Part shown: positions 38,438 to 50,450 of the stretch, one piece after another
Position numbering within the stretch: position 1 is the stretch's first letter
Layout: the number at the start of each line of letters is the position of its first letter
Assembly (NCBI GenBank): GCA_022829145.1
Contig: CM040763.1
Coordinates: forward strand, 10,835,141 to 10,899,140
DNA: 64,000 nucleotides
Direction: 5' to 3'
Source of the DNA: Albula goreensis
Lineage: Eukaryota > Chordata > Actinopteri > Albuliformes > Albulidae
Made by a program: the position numbers and the translations under genes
The notes under the pieces: generated by a model
Told to the model about the DNA's origin: nothing
The model's input: only the letters and a program-made list of their open reading frames with translations
Database searches by the model: none

Positions 38438-39431
38438 CTTATTTTCGAGAGAATTGATTAATTGAAAGGTAATTCATACTGGAGAAAAAAATAAACAAAA
38501 ATGACCAGAATTTTTTTTACTGGCCTTTCAATCCAGGAACCCAGGACAGCTTCTGGTGGTTATCTTAAATAATTCTGATACCGCCAACCAATACCTGACC
38601 TCAGACGTCAATGTGAAATTTCCAAAAGGCAGGTTAAAACAAGCAAAAAAAATCAACAATGGCTTTTCTTCAGAATGAAAACCGTTAATCATTTATGGGC
38701 TCAACTTTAGAGGCGGTGAGGCACACAGAAAGATAATGAGAGCAGGCAGATGTTGGGCATGGGTCTCAGGGCATTCAATGAACACGCTCTCACTTCTCTG
38801 CCATGTCTCCACACAGTTGTATTTAAATTCATCAGCTTTCACATTCACTCTCATAACAGGACTGCTGCACTGCCAGAGTCCTGCTTGCCTGCCTCAGTTT
38901 TACCTGTTTGCAGTTCTGTGACCATGTAGAATTATGACTTGGTGACTTTCGAATCCTGTGCTTACTTGCTGAGCTGGCTCCTACATGTTATATTGTAATG
39001 CTGCATAGGACAGGTAAACAAACATTATATGCAACACAATCATAACTGTTTCATTTTGTAAAAATTGTTTATCTTAAATGTTTAATAATGCATTTAAATA
39101 TATTTGGTCCCATGACTTACTCATCTCAGTAGTATTACTGCACTGTTTTGCTACCTACTTTTTCAAGAATTGTATTAATGCATATTCTGGCATATATTAA
39201 AACATCAGTGTATGCTCAAATTGATGTTGAGCCATAGTCATTTTTGCTTGAAACTTGTGGCTCTCACCCCAGGGCAACTGATGAGTGTTGCTTGTCTGGT
39301 TTTACCTGCACTTCAAATTAAAGCAGAGACATCACAATCGTGAAGTTTCAGCTTTTAGTCACTGTGGCCCTCAGCTGATGTTGTCTTCTTGTGAGTCACT
39401 GTAGATAGTCTGATTCATGTCACATAAGAAA

Positions 39432-39492
39432 GTTGAGCTGTCTTGGTCATTGAAGCTCAATACCCATCAGCTTCAATGACCCAACAGTCAAC
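39432..39492. repeat. 61-nt imperfect hairpin
   Basis: The inner stem is a perfect 13-bp inverted repeat (ggtcattgaagct, 39445-39457; agcttcaatgacc, 39469-39481) around an 11-base loop. The pairing resumes outside a small internal loop (ctt opposite ca) with nine more pairs: gttga(g)ctgt at 39432-39441 against acagtcaac at 39484-39492, with one bulged g. This gives 22 base pairs over 61 bases. The geometry is close to a short miRNA precursor, but it also fits a MITE or foldback remnant. No known miRNA seed was recognised. Confidence 0.55.
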
Positions 39493-40786
39493 CCTCGCAA
39501 AGTTTTGCACCCTTACAAGCCATAGCTTTGGGTAACCAGGCCTGCCTAGCATTTTAATGCATGACTATGAGTATGCTGGGATGTTATTTGCATAATTACT
39601 TGATAGGGCCCAGAGGTGTTATAGATAATGCTTTGAATATACTTTGCATATATCTTTGCATTGTAATCAATAAGAAGTAGGAGACCTGTACATCAGTGGT
39701 TGGGAAAAAAAGAGAATGCATGCTATACTCATAGCCACTACCAATATGACATCATTCAGGATGAAAGTTTATTCCTTACCTAAATGCATTATTTTAATAC
39801 TTTCTGAATTGCACTTTGCTAGCTACTAATGTGCTCCGGTGTAGCTACTTCATAACTCACCCGGTTTCTTGTTAGCCACTACACGTTTATTGAGCTGTAA
39901 CTCCGTTTTGATGACAACAATAGTGAAATGAGTTTCACATCACTTTAGAGACACACTTTACATGACACAGGATATTCAGATGTGTGATAACTACAGCAGG
40001 GGTAAAGACAAGATGAAGGCAGTGGCAGATTCACCAAATAAAAGAAAACCATAAAACACGTTGAAAAAAACAAGCCTAAAGCAGGTCATAAAAGGTGATA
40101 AACAACCATGTCAGAAGCAGAAGATCATAAAGCTCAAGCCATCAATGTTTATAGGCCTTGTTTAACAGTCGGAAGGTGCAGGTTGAAGAAGGCACAGCAG
40201 ATGGATTTATCTTTCTGACAAATGAAACATACTATAAAAAAAAGTTTTTGTGGTCAAAATTCAGTCCAAGTGATAATTGGAGCCCTAGTCTTCTGATTAT
40301 GATATTAATGATACCTTATTAATGGTTTTGTATGCTGCTCAAATATCTAATGTATGTAGAAAAATGAAAAGAAATACTCCAGTGATCACCCTGAAATTAA
40401 AAAGAAATATAAATTAAAATAAATATATATTTAAATGTGTAATTTAACAGTACACATTAAGAATTATCATCCAGGACAGATTCAATTGAAAAAATACATC
40501 ATTTTTTAATAAAATGTTATAGCAGAGTAGGCTTGAATTTTAAAGTAAAACACTGTTTTATGCTTGAATTAGACACAACCCAGACAGACTAATCATTTCC
40601 ATGGTTATGCTGAGCAATATATTTATGCAGGACTTGTCTGCAATGTTTGACTGTAATTTGCCTCTTTTTCAGCATACTACTGTAGCATTAGCCATTATTG
40701 TACATACCTGATGTAACAAGCTTTAGGTAAAAGTGTTTACAGTGAAGGTGATGTTCAATGTTACGAACGATCAATATATGGTGTCT

Positions 40787-40830
40787 ATGTATGTATGCAT
40801 GTATGCATGTATGTATGTATGTATGTATGT
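40787..40830. repeat. (ATGT)n microsatellite
   Basis: About 11 ATGT units with two ATGC variants. Confidence 0.95.
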
Positions 40831-42250
40831 AATAGTAGATACAGATCTATACTGCCCACATACTGATTTGTTGGAAAGGTCAGTGTGAAAGGATATGGGT
40901 ATTGATTTTAATAAAAATTTGGTAGATCAGGCCTAAGGCTGTTTCACTGAAAGTCTTTCATTGCTGAAGGGACAACAAAATATATTGAATATGTACATGA
41001 GTTGTAATTTAACTGTGATGTGAAAATATGAATAATGTAAATACATTTGAAAGAACATAGGTTAAAATATAGGATTTTTTAATGACATAGATATGTATTT
41101 ATATGCAAAATTGAATGAAATGGAAAGTGAAAATGTATGCAAGCAATACAAATAAGATCCTCAGACATACATTAATACCCAAGATACTTCAATGGCATAA
41201 ATCATTAGTCTTATGCATTGGTAGATTTGCATCTGCCATTACACAGTTTTCACATAGAGAATAACACATGGATCCCTTCATTTCCAGGTGAGGGAGGCTC
41301 GCAATGATATTCCTCTGTTTGCCAAGACATAACTAAGGAGATCACAAAACGGAATGCATTTGGTTTAGACATGACAAGAATCCCCCTTCCTCTATATTCT
41401 ACATTTTGTGTACCAATAATAAAAACAAGAGTGGAATGTTTGATGCCACGTAGGATTGCGTGTGAAATCCCTTGACTATATTTGTCGAGAGAACATTCTT
41501 CTTATACAGATTTACAAAGAATATATTAAGCCATATAGTTACATTTAAGTCAATCATTTGAAGTACACTGAACCAGTTGAAATCCAACACAATCTATATG
41601 AGATTAGAATGCTAATGTATTAATTTTATCAGAAATATGAACATACATTCTTTTTATGCACAGCCCTGTGGGGAAAAATATAAGTGTAGAAATAAAAGAA
41701 GAACGTCCCTTGAAAATGATTTTATCTGTTATTTATTAAAGAGTTGTATGCAAAGCTCAATGCCCACAGGTGAAAAGATTTATCAACACCTTAGACCCAA
41801 TTTGAGGATGTGACATCCTCTCTAAATGTTTCAAATCTCTCCAGATAAACTCTCCAGTAACTCAGTCATCATGAACAATTAAATACTTTTAAAAAAATTG
41901 ATAGAGCAACACAAGACAAACCTAACACAGATATAGTGTATCCCCTGCTTAATAAATGGCAAAATAATTTCCTTGAGGTCCTCCTCCTATACATTTCTTT
42001 GTTCATTTTGTCTCATTTGTTCCATGTTCTCCTTTGTGCACATTCTGGGGCAAAGGTATAAGAACCGAGACTGGCACCGGAGGGACTAGGAGAACCCTGA
42101 GACTGAGGGGAAAATTCAGCTGTAAACCAAAGCGATCTTTTCCACCATTCCACTCCAGAGGAATCAGGTTCACACATTCTTAACATAACACATTCATGGG
42201 AGAATGTGTGTGTAAAGGCACAGCTCCAGACTGATGTAGAGAGATTTTCT

Positions 42251-42486
42251 TCTGCCTTCTACAATCACACTGAACAATTATGTTATTTTCCTAATGGAAA
42301 AGATCATTTCCCTTAATGTAATTTTGGGTGTGATCGTTAATGAAAAAAAAATGATGTATGGTTGATATAAAGAGATCTCCCCATGTGTCATCGGCCCTCC
42401 TGCCTTCTCTAATCATACTAAATAGTTATGTTATTTTCTAAATACAGAAGACACGCTTCCTTTAATGTTATCTTTGATGATGAAAA
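42251..42486 (+). repeat. old tandem duplication, two diverged copies
   Basis: Copy 1 (about 42251-42346) and copy 2 (about 42400-42486) align in order. ctgccttct recurs at an offset of 148 bases, tgttattttc at 148, taatgt at 149, and tgaaaa at 140 after an indel. The interval between them carries unrelated sequence (atgatgtatgg, gttgatataaagag). The copies have diverged substantially, so the duplication is old. The 137-codon minus-strand frame over 42488-42901 lies just beyond copy 2 and is not related to it. Confidence 0.65.
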
Positions 42487-43094
42487 ACTATCTATTGGAA
42501 GATGTAATTGTTCTGAAAGGAGTGCACAGGTAGGAGGAGAGCAATAAATATACCCAGTGTTGTCCTGTAATTTTCACCCAAGTAATCTTGCCCATTTTTA
42601 TGTTTGACTCTTTTTCAGAAGCCATCTGCATTGCTTTGCTTCCTCTGAAGACATTGACAGCACATAAAATGGCTTTGTTGTGACATATGTTAAAAGTTTC
42701 TCTGAGGATAGTTCGCTGAATGTAAGATAACTTACAATATATGATTTTAATTTCTAAATAAAATGGTAACACCTCAAGTAGTGTGATGTAGATAGGATTT
42801 ATAAAAATGTAAAAGAGTAAAAATTCTGAATAAAGTGTTACTTTTGTAAAATGTAGTTTTATTAAAATACTTTGATAAAGAAATATCAAGAAAAAAAACA
42901 AACTCTAAAGATCCCTTTTTAAACTGTTAAGCTTTAATGCCTTATGGCTCTGCATCAAATTTCAAGGGGGTTTTTGGCAGATATTTTATTTTCACCTCAT
43001 CCTCATTTTGAATGAATATTGTGAATTTAGATCCAGAGACCTTTCCCCTCAGTGGTATAGGTTAAAGATGCCAGCCAACCGGCAGTAAATAGTC

Positions 43095-43140
43095 CTGTCA
43101 TCTGGGTATGACAGCTGTCAAAGCTTTCCTCCTGCTGTCA
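43095..43140. promoter_or_regulatory. phased CTGTCA array with TALE palindrome
   Basis: The hexamer ctgtca occurs at 43095-43100, 43115-43120 and 43135-43140, exactly 20 bases apart, about two turns of B-DNA. The middle copy is part of the perfect 12-base palindrome tgacagctgtca (43109-43120). That is the textbook binding site for TGIF/MEIS/PKNOX TALE homeodomain proteins (TGACAGNTGTCA) and also contains a CAGCTG E-box. The surrounding GC-richer block (43085-43300) is complex and repeat-free. An enhancer role is inference. Confidence 0.45.
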
Positions 43141-43447
43141 GTATCCTGGGCATGACGCTAATATACGTGGCTACAACTGCACGGCTTGGCAAGGAAAACC
43201 GACCCCAATTTCCAACACTCCAGATGCTTCCTGATGACAAGTGGTGTCGGGACTTCACTGTCCTTGGATGACAAAGCTTCACACCTCTTAATTGCTTCAA
43301 GGTCTTTGGTTGTCAGTTTTATCTGGAGCGAAGCATTTCAGTATTAAGCTTCCTGACTTATCCCCAATGCAGCAGCATTAAAAACTGAATAGTGGAGATG
43401 GGGTCATACCGCAAACATAGAATTTTCTTGTATGTTTAGTCTAAGCC

Positions 43448-43530
43448 TACGTCCACACTTTAGTTTTAGCTTGACAAGTAAACAAATGCTCTCACTAAGC
43501 ATTGGGCGCCTGTCCACACATACATTTGAA
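43448..43530. mobile_element. fragment of a fish DNA-element-like repeat
   Basis: Two copies of a gtccacac motif (cctacgtccacac at about 43448, cgcctgtccacacatac at about 43508) flank a short core including actaagcattgggcg. From memory, the arrangement 'cgtccacac … cattgggcg … ctgtccacac' belongs to a small non-autonomous DNA element common in fish genomes. Only part of the element remains and no terminal repeats could be matched. Confidence 0.35.
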
Positions 43531-45825
43531 ATGAGTAATGGTTTGCCTGTATAAACAAACAGAACATAAAATCATATTAAACTGCATGACCTTTCTTTGT
43601 CTTAAGGCAATGGATATGTATAATTTGTCTGTAATCAGACTGTGCCATCTATGTAAACACAGAGTAAGTGCACCAGAGACAAAAAAAATGCAATGGTTTG
43701 TCTCATGTGAAGCCTGGAAATAGTAAACAGTGATAAATGTGGTGTCTAAATAGCAGAGTGATCCAATGATATTATGAGGATAGTAGAGTCTGGAGTACCC
43801 ATCTGACCTTTACAATATAGTACAACTAAGTGCAATGCTTGCCTGCTCTTCTGTAAGTGACCTGGATTGACCTGCAGATGTGGTCGATTGGTTGTGTGTC
43901 AAGGAGGTGTTGTATTAGTCCCAGCAACTATCTGTAGGCCCAACTCAAGAATTCACTTCATCTTAATTCACTTCTTACAGTGCAGTAACAGCCTCTGGAT
44001 TGGTGTGCCTGTGTTTTAATGTACAGTTTAAACTCATAAATTAACCCTATTCATATCACATATCCCAGTGTGTTACCTACACTGGTCATTTTTTTCCTGA
44101 CATGCACTCTGTACCACATACTGTTAGATCAGACTTTTTACAGGTTCACATTAAAAGAAAACTGTAAACATGCATCAACGTATTCCTCACTGAAGATTCA
44201 GTTTCACTTCCCTGGAAATGTTCATTTGACTGGCCGAATAGCTATGCACATATTTTTTTAACCTTCTAAATGAATCTTAAATTGGTTCAATATAATCTAA
44301 TTACTTCATTTGGAATAAATGCAACATTAAAAGCATCACAGAACATAGTTCCAGTTACGGGTGTAAGTTAAGTTCCTGGGAGATCTGGTGAAGAAAATGA
44401 AGCTGTTAAACTTAACTTCTACCATTATGAATATTGTTGAAACTGATCACACCGATTCCAATTCACTCACAAATGTTTTTTGTTTGTTTGTTTTTTTTTA
44501 ATCTCAAAGAGATTCAGAAATCTCTTTTCTATTGAATATCTTTCATTCCAATAAAATCAGGACAGATGCTGTTGAAAGAGGTCATTGCTGAGTCGGAAGG
44601 CATTTCTTGTGTAATAGCTTTTTAGACCAGTGGTATGGCATGTTCTGAATTCTGCCTTTGCAATTCAGCAGAATAAATAAATAACAGACAGCGCTGAGGA
44701 AGGTAGTGTTGATGGTATTTCAGTTTAATTTAAATTAACCAATTAATTTAACACTGAAGCAAGGTTTATGAAACCACTTAAGCCAATGTTAGTACTCTTT
44801 CTTTTAGTACATGTTGAATATGGAATCTAAGTAAAAATTAATTTTGAGAGGCATGATTTTTGAACCACCAGTCAGCTGATCTTAAATTCCTGTGTGCCAC
44901 ATGTATCGTTCTCTTTCAGCATTGATGGTCGCTTTCTTACACGCAGCTTGCCCAAAAATAGACCTGAGATGTTTTCTTATCAAGATTACAAATCTGTCTG
45001 AACAAGAGCAGAAATGACAAAGATGGATATCCCAATATGTAGTCAAATAATGTTCACTGTTATTGAAAATCTTTATTTATAAACCAACATCACAGACCTA
45101 CTGTATAAAAATGCCACATAAAGAGGTGAGTGCTAACATGAGTAGAGAAATAGTAAATAGCAGAAGTATTATATTTAATGGACATCTCTGCATCTTTTTC
45201 TGTTGGTTGATGATGGCCAGGAAGCTGGCAAAGACTAGAGCAGATCCTATAAGTAATCCAGTCTGTTCAGGTGAAATAGATTACATGAACCAAACTGATC
45301 CAGAGGTCTATATCTAAATCTCTTTTATACCACTGTTCTGAGAAATGCCATGCCAATAATTCCCCAGGAAGAACCAAATTACATCATTTGCATGATGGGG
45401 TCCTATTTCCATTTTGGCTCAGAGCAATAGCTACAAGTTTTTTTTTAGTTTGTTTTTAATCGTGTGTATTTAAAATCATTCATAGCTTTTATAATGTAAG
45501 AGTTACTTGTATATGTATGCATGTATGTTTGTGCATGCGAGAATATTGATAAAACAGTGACACCAGACACTTGATCAGGGCTGTTGTGAATTACCATAGT
45601 CTGCCTAAAAGAGAACATCCAGCCTTTTTCTGCAACATTAAAGATCTCACATCTCTGTGTTTACCTCTATTTCTGCACCACCATCCTTGGACCTTCACTG
45701 ATTGGATTAAGGAGTGGCAGCACATTTGTAATGGTTATTACTAGCTGTAGACAACTTTGAAGTTACATTTGACTTGATCATCTTTGTAAACCAGTGTTAT
45801 ACTCATTCATCTACACTCTTAAAAA

Positions 45826-45936
45826 CAAAGTGTGTAAGAGCTGTTTAAATAAACAGGTGCATAATTTAATAGTTGCCTGAGGTACAATTTACATTTTTTG
45901 GTTTCATTTGGGGAGCAGGTAGAATTAAATCATGAG
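45826..45936. mobile_element. possible MITE end
   Basis: The string acactcttaaaaacaaagtg followed by a later gaggtacaattt resembles the terminal region of small fish MITEs that begin ACACTCTTAAAAA. The matching inverted end was not found, so this is a truncated copy at most. Confidence 0.25.
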
Positions 45937-45937
45937 G

Positions 45938-46106
45938 GCGCAATTGCAGTCCTTCAGGGTTGCAGTATAACCAGCATTTTGTAATTTTATTTAAATCAGC
46001 GGCCAATTTAGGCTTTATAAAAAGGTGTGGTGACTCTTTAGCCAATCAGTGCTGTAAACAAATCAAAAGTAAACTTACAAGTGCCCCAGGACTTGAGTTG
46101 TGCACA
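45938..46106. mobile_element. MITE-like element with imperfect inverted ends
   Basis: The left end (gcaattgcagtccttcaggg, 45939-45959) and the right end (gtgccccaggacttgagttg, 46081-46100) are imperfect inverted repeats sharing an agtcct/aggact core. Between them lie phrases such as ccagcattttgtaatttta and gactctttagccaatcagtg. From memory this fits a common fish non-autonomous repeat whose ends read 'ccagtcctggagggccgcag' in one orientation. The copy is diverged and non-coding. Target duplications were not identified. Confidence 0.45.
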
Positions 46107-46584
46107 CACTGGTTAAACTGAAATATTAATCAAACTGCACAAATAAAATCAAGTGCACTTTGCACAGCCATAACAAACTAGAAATTTACTGTCTTTATAG
46201 CATTTTAATTCTTCCAAAGATTCCTCATTTCCAATATATTGAATGCATTGTTATAAAAATGTATCAAAGTTGAAACAGTTATGCATCCATGCCTCCATAT
46301 ATGTATTTTAGCCTGTCTCGCAGAAGTAAGCCATTATAATAGCTTTTGAACTTGTTTATGTCAGTTTATTTTCATGTAGACATCTCTTCCCAGCTCAACT
46401 GTGATGAGTGTTCTTTGTGTTGAGTGGATTTGTGTTTGTTTGCTACCATGAGATGTGAGATGAATACAAATGTAATTTCAGACTATTCTCACTCTTCACA
46501 GCTACTGCTGGATTTGGGATTAATACATGTGTGTTTGTGTCCTTCACACCATACTGCAAATGTATGTGGTGTTGTGTGTCGAAT

Positions 46585-46623
46585 AATATATATATATATA
46601 TATAAGTATATACACACACACAC
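46585..46623. repeat. (TA)n plus (CA)n compound microsatellite
   Basis: About ten TA units, then aagtata, then six CA units. Confidence 0.95.
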
Positions 46624-47162
46624 CATGATTATTAATTCATGAGATTTATGCTGTATTTGGGCCTGTTAGCAGTAATGTTTTACTCATACAGAGAATCCAC
46701 TGGACTGAAAATATGAGTGTATGGTTAAAAAACAGCTCTGTGCTATATTTGAACATTACATCAAGAGGTCTTTATGCCTTAAAGATCTGAACATCATTGA
46801 ATAAAGCATGAAGCTTTCCTCATGTGGGCAAAAAGTTGCTTTGGAGAGTCAGTCATAGTCACAAGTTTTAATACATATTTGTATGCAGTATTTTGTGAGT
46901 TAATGCTATTAAAGGTTTCAGCAGTGTTAAATTTTAAATGTTTGAAATGCACAATTAAGATTTAAAATAAAGAGATACATCAATAATATTGTTTCAGTTA
47001 GAGGTAGATACAGATGTACTCATGGCAGTTTTATTGTATTGTTATACATATCATATACATAAAGATTGCTATCACTATTTTTCTTTATATCTATTATGGC
47101 ATGCTAATTATTATTAGCTTTATTAACTATTATTAGCTTTGCTACATTTGGTATTACATTTT

Positions 47163-47345
47163 GGCTGGAAGTGAGATTTGTGAGCCAACAGGGAGCACTC
47201 TTCCCTCTGGACCAAAGAAAACCCATTGCCCCTGCGCTGAAATAAGGGCTCCCTCTCAGATTAGACTGTAAACACACATTCTGTCTCCCTCTGGATATTA
47301 AAAATCCTTTGGCAGATTTCAGAAGAGTAGGGGTATTAGTAGTGT
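47163..47345. mobile_element. dispersed repeat fragment
   Basis: Phrases in order, gccaacagggagcactcttc, ccctctggac, tctccctctgg and agaagagtaggggt then gtgtccca, match my memory of a widespread fish retroposon-like repeat of which this would be the middle portion. No tail or promoter is present. The family name is uncertain and the copy is diverged and non-coding. Confidence 0.4.
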
Positions 47346-48351
47346 CCCACCATTTCTTGTCGTTCAGCAATACTGTGTAGACATTGCATCAGAGGGTGCA
47401 GGCTTGTGATTGACTGACACCCTGCTGGAAGTAATTATTCATTCATGGTCTGCTTTAGCCATCAGACCATGGGGCCCACACTAGAAAACTGCTTAACAAG
47501 AGGAGCTACTCAGAAACACCAACATTAATGTGTGTTTTCACTTGTTCTTGTTGGATATAGGCTGTGACTGTGTATTACTCATGTTATTTATTGATGGCTT
47601 TAGGACATAGTCATTCTGTGGCAGAGAATCAGTGGACATCTGCATGTCATATCTCGGTTATATTTTCCTGGGGCCTGTGTTTTATAGACCTGTCCACAGT
47701 AGATTGCAATCCTTGTCTTTGCCTTGGTGCTGTTTGTGCCATATGGCTTCATTCTGCACCGGGCTGCTATAAGCCTGGATGAAGCAGATGCTGTTGTAAT
47801 TCAGATGTGTTGACACACTGTAACTGATTTTCTGTATGGCTAAGTCTGCTCATGATATCAAAAGTAATCCAGCATTTTTAATAATTAAAATCAGTCCTTA
47901 CCTGCCTAGCCAACTTGTCATGGTTTGTTGCCAGACACTTCTCTCACCTTCAAATTGTGTTTTAACTTTTAATTGTTACTTTAGCTCAACAATAGCATTT
48001 CTTTCAACTTTTTTTTTTAATCAAACCAAACCAGAAAATGTGTCAACCTGCTGGTCTGACAGATTTATTTTCTTTCGACTGTCTTGAATTGTGCTTCATA
48101 TGAGAAATGTTCTTGTTGGCTGGGTCGCTTTTTAAAATGAAAAAAAAATTGCACAATATCAATAAAGCTCACTTTGAAAATAAGTCCAAAAACAAAAGTG
48201 ACATTAAACAGTTTTGATTGTTGTCAGTTAATCATTCATATCCTTATAGAGGTTATGGACTTTATTCAGCTTTATCCATTTAGTCTCATATTAAATTGGT
48301 TACAATGGTAAAATTGTTTAAAACCAACCAACTGAGTGTATGTCATTGCAG

Positions 48352-48390
48352 CTTAAAGTGGTAGTTCACCCAGAATCAATATATTTTGTC
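48352..48390. mobile_element. short fish MITE-end fragment
   Basis: The string ttaaagtggtagttcaccca resembles the terminal sequence TTAAAGGGATAGTTCACCCA of abundant small DNA elements of teleosts. Only this end is recognisable. Confidence 0.35.
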
Positions 48391-50417
48391 AGAAGGCTAA
48401 TGAATCAGTTAAAGGGGAAGCTTATTCAGCTGAAAATGTAATGCATACTTTGGTAGTGAGTTGTATTGATCAATGCAGAATTAAATAGCATGACTAGGTG
48501 TGAGTCACTGCGCCCCCACCAGAGCTCATTGCAATGGTCTAAAGGCAGGCATGGTACAGTAATATAGCTGACAATCTTTATTGGAGAAATTGATGAAAAG
48601 CTAAAACTGAACACTATGGACATGATCTGATGTACCTGGTCCAAACAAGCCCCTCATACCTGTTCCAGGACCACACTGTTTCAACAAAATGTCTCTCAAA
48701 TAATGAGGTTACATACTTATTTAAACTGTTGAGTATACCAACCAGCTGTTTAATTTATTGGTTATATTAGTTTCTATATGTATGCCCTAGTGCAAACATA
48801 TACAGCAATCAACCAATGCGGTGACCTTCTTTCGCTACCTCCCTTAGAGTGCTACTAAAAATGTAACTGTACTTTTTATGAGCTCTAATTACCCTTCCTA
48901 AAACATATAACTTCTCCACGGGCATTAATATTTCAGTATAAAAAATGACTCTCACACTATACTTTTTAATCCTGCAGTTTTATTGGACTGAACTGAAATA
49001 AACCCTCTGTACATGTATCTGTTCTGAATTAAATATAAATCGCACAGCAATTTTTACACCCTTTATAAATAATGAGGAAATTTGTAGAGAAAGATACTTT
49101 GAATTATATAGTCTGAAAATGGACTATAATAAAATTAAAATAAATTAAAATGTAACCAATTTATAGTGTTCAATGATGTGTTGACATAGAATTATTTTGG
49201 CTGCCAGGTTCTTCAAAGTGAGGGAAGTATGATGGAAAAGGCATCAGAGAAGCAACCCTGTGTGGAGGTTCCTCAGACACCATTGTTCATAAAAGCTTCA
49301 TTTGCTTCAGAACAGAAGACTACTGAACTGACAAGGAAATTGTGCTTTGGCGTTTCTTGAACCAGGACATGCTGTTTCATATAAAATGTTATATACAAAA
49401 AGATTTGTATGTATTAAGCACACCTATAGAAAAGCAACGTGTCTGTCATCAGTGACCATTAGCCCCAGTGTCTGCCTAGCTGGTGTGGGGCAGGGCCAGT
49501 GGCCAGCCATACCCCGTCCCCTCAACACAAACTAAAATTTGGGACCCTGAGGACATGGAGGGAATTGAGGATCATCTAAACAGTAGAGATGAATGGGTAA
49601 CTGACCATTTAAAAGGTTATATTTGTGCTTTTTGTGAAGAGATTGGAACGATTCAGACAGAAATTCCACTGACGCTCATATTCATAGAAGGTTAAAAGGG
49701 TTTAAACCCATCCCCCGCACATTTCACCAGACTATCACACCAGACAGTGAGTTTTAATTATGAACTGCAAAAATGTATGCTAGATGTCATTTTTTTAAGT
49801 AAAATATCATTATGTTCATGAAGCTCGGATGATTCCTGAATTTATAAATGAAGTGTCTCAGATAAAGTACATGTTGCTGACTACATAGTGTTATATCTAA
49901 GACACTATGCAAACATAGTTTCTGTTAAATGGAATATTAAAGCTATAACTTAATTCCCAGAGAATAATTTCTGTATTGAGCTCCATTTAAAATTTCATGA
50001 CTGTACATGACTGTTAGAATATTTTTACAGTCGACTGTATACATTACACTGATACCCATAAGTTAATGGTGGTATGTTTTGGTACTGATAGGATGACTAT
50101 GACAATAATGTATCTCCTACTAAAATCGCAACTTCAAATGTAGTGACACCTAGCTGACACTGCAGGGCCGTTGACATATAACCTTATAACAGAGTTATAT
50201 CAAAATGCATGAGAATTAAAAAAGCATGTCAGTGAAAGAGCCCAATTCTGCACATAGAATTACAAGTGTGATAATTACTGTTATAAACAAACAATGAATT
50301 CACATGTGACTTGATGGGATTTTGGTCCGTACATTCTCATACGACATCATCAGGTTTCATTGCACTACAGCCAGACTGTTAGGGCCTGTAGATGAAACAG
50401 CGGATCTCTTGGCACTG

Positions 50418-50450
50418 CTTCGGGGTTAATTCTGACAGTGGGCCCCGAAG
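50418..50450. repeat. 8-bp-arm inverted repeat
   Basis: cttcgggg (50418-50425) and ccccgaag (50443-50450) are exact reverse complements separated by 17 bases. The GC-rich arms stand out from the surroundings. No T-run or other terminator-like feature follows. Confidence 0.5.

Larger units (their letters stand above)
37351..42250. other. gene-free stretch with SINE and hairpin
   Basis: No coding support. A TTAA array lies at 37898-37926, a tRNA-derived SINE at 38170-38437, an imperfect 61-nt hairpin at 39432-39492 and an ATGT array at 40787-40830. From 40.3 to 42.2 kb the sequence is strongly AT-rich, with nothing assignable. Confidence 0.65.
42487..45937. other. gene-free stretch with a phased motif array
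   Basis: No gene is supported. The longest frame in the window (42488-42901, minus, 137 codons) is a low-complexity AT-rich translation rich in F, I, L, Y and K, with no domain. The block at 43085-43300 holds the phased CTGTCA array and looks like a conserved element. A DNA-element-like fragment lies at 43448-43530. From 43.6 to 45.8 kb nothing is assignable beyond A/T runs. Confidence 0.65.

Noticed and set aside
42488..42901. Longest open frame (137 codons, minus)
   Set aside because: Composition is AT-driven (F, I, L, Y, K rich) with no domain, no codon pattern and no splice context; frames of this length are expected in AT-rich DNA with few GC stops on that strand.
48500..48530. CTCF-like site on the minus strand (ggtgggggcgcagt)
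   Set aside because: About 11 of 16 consensus positions match, too weak to report.
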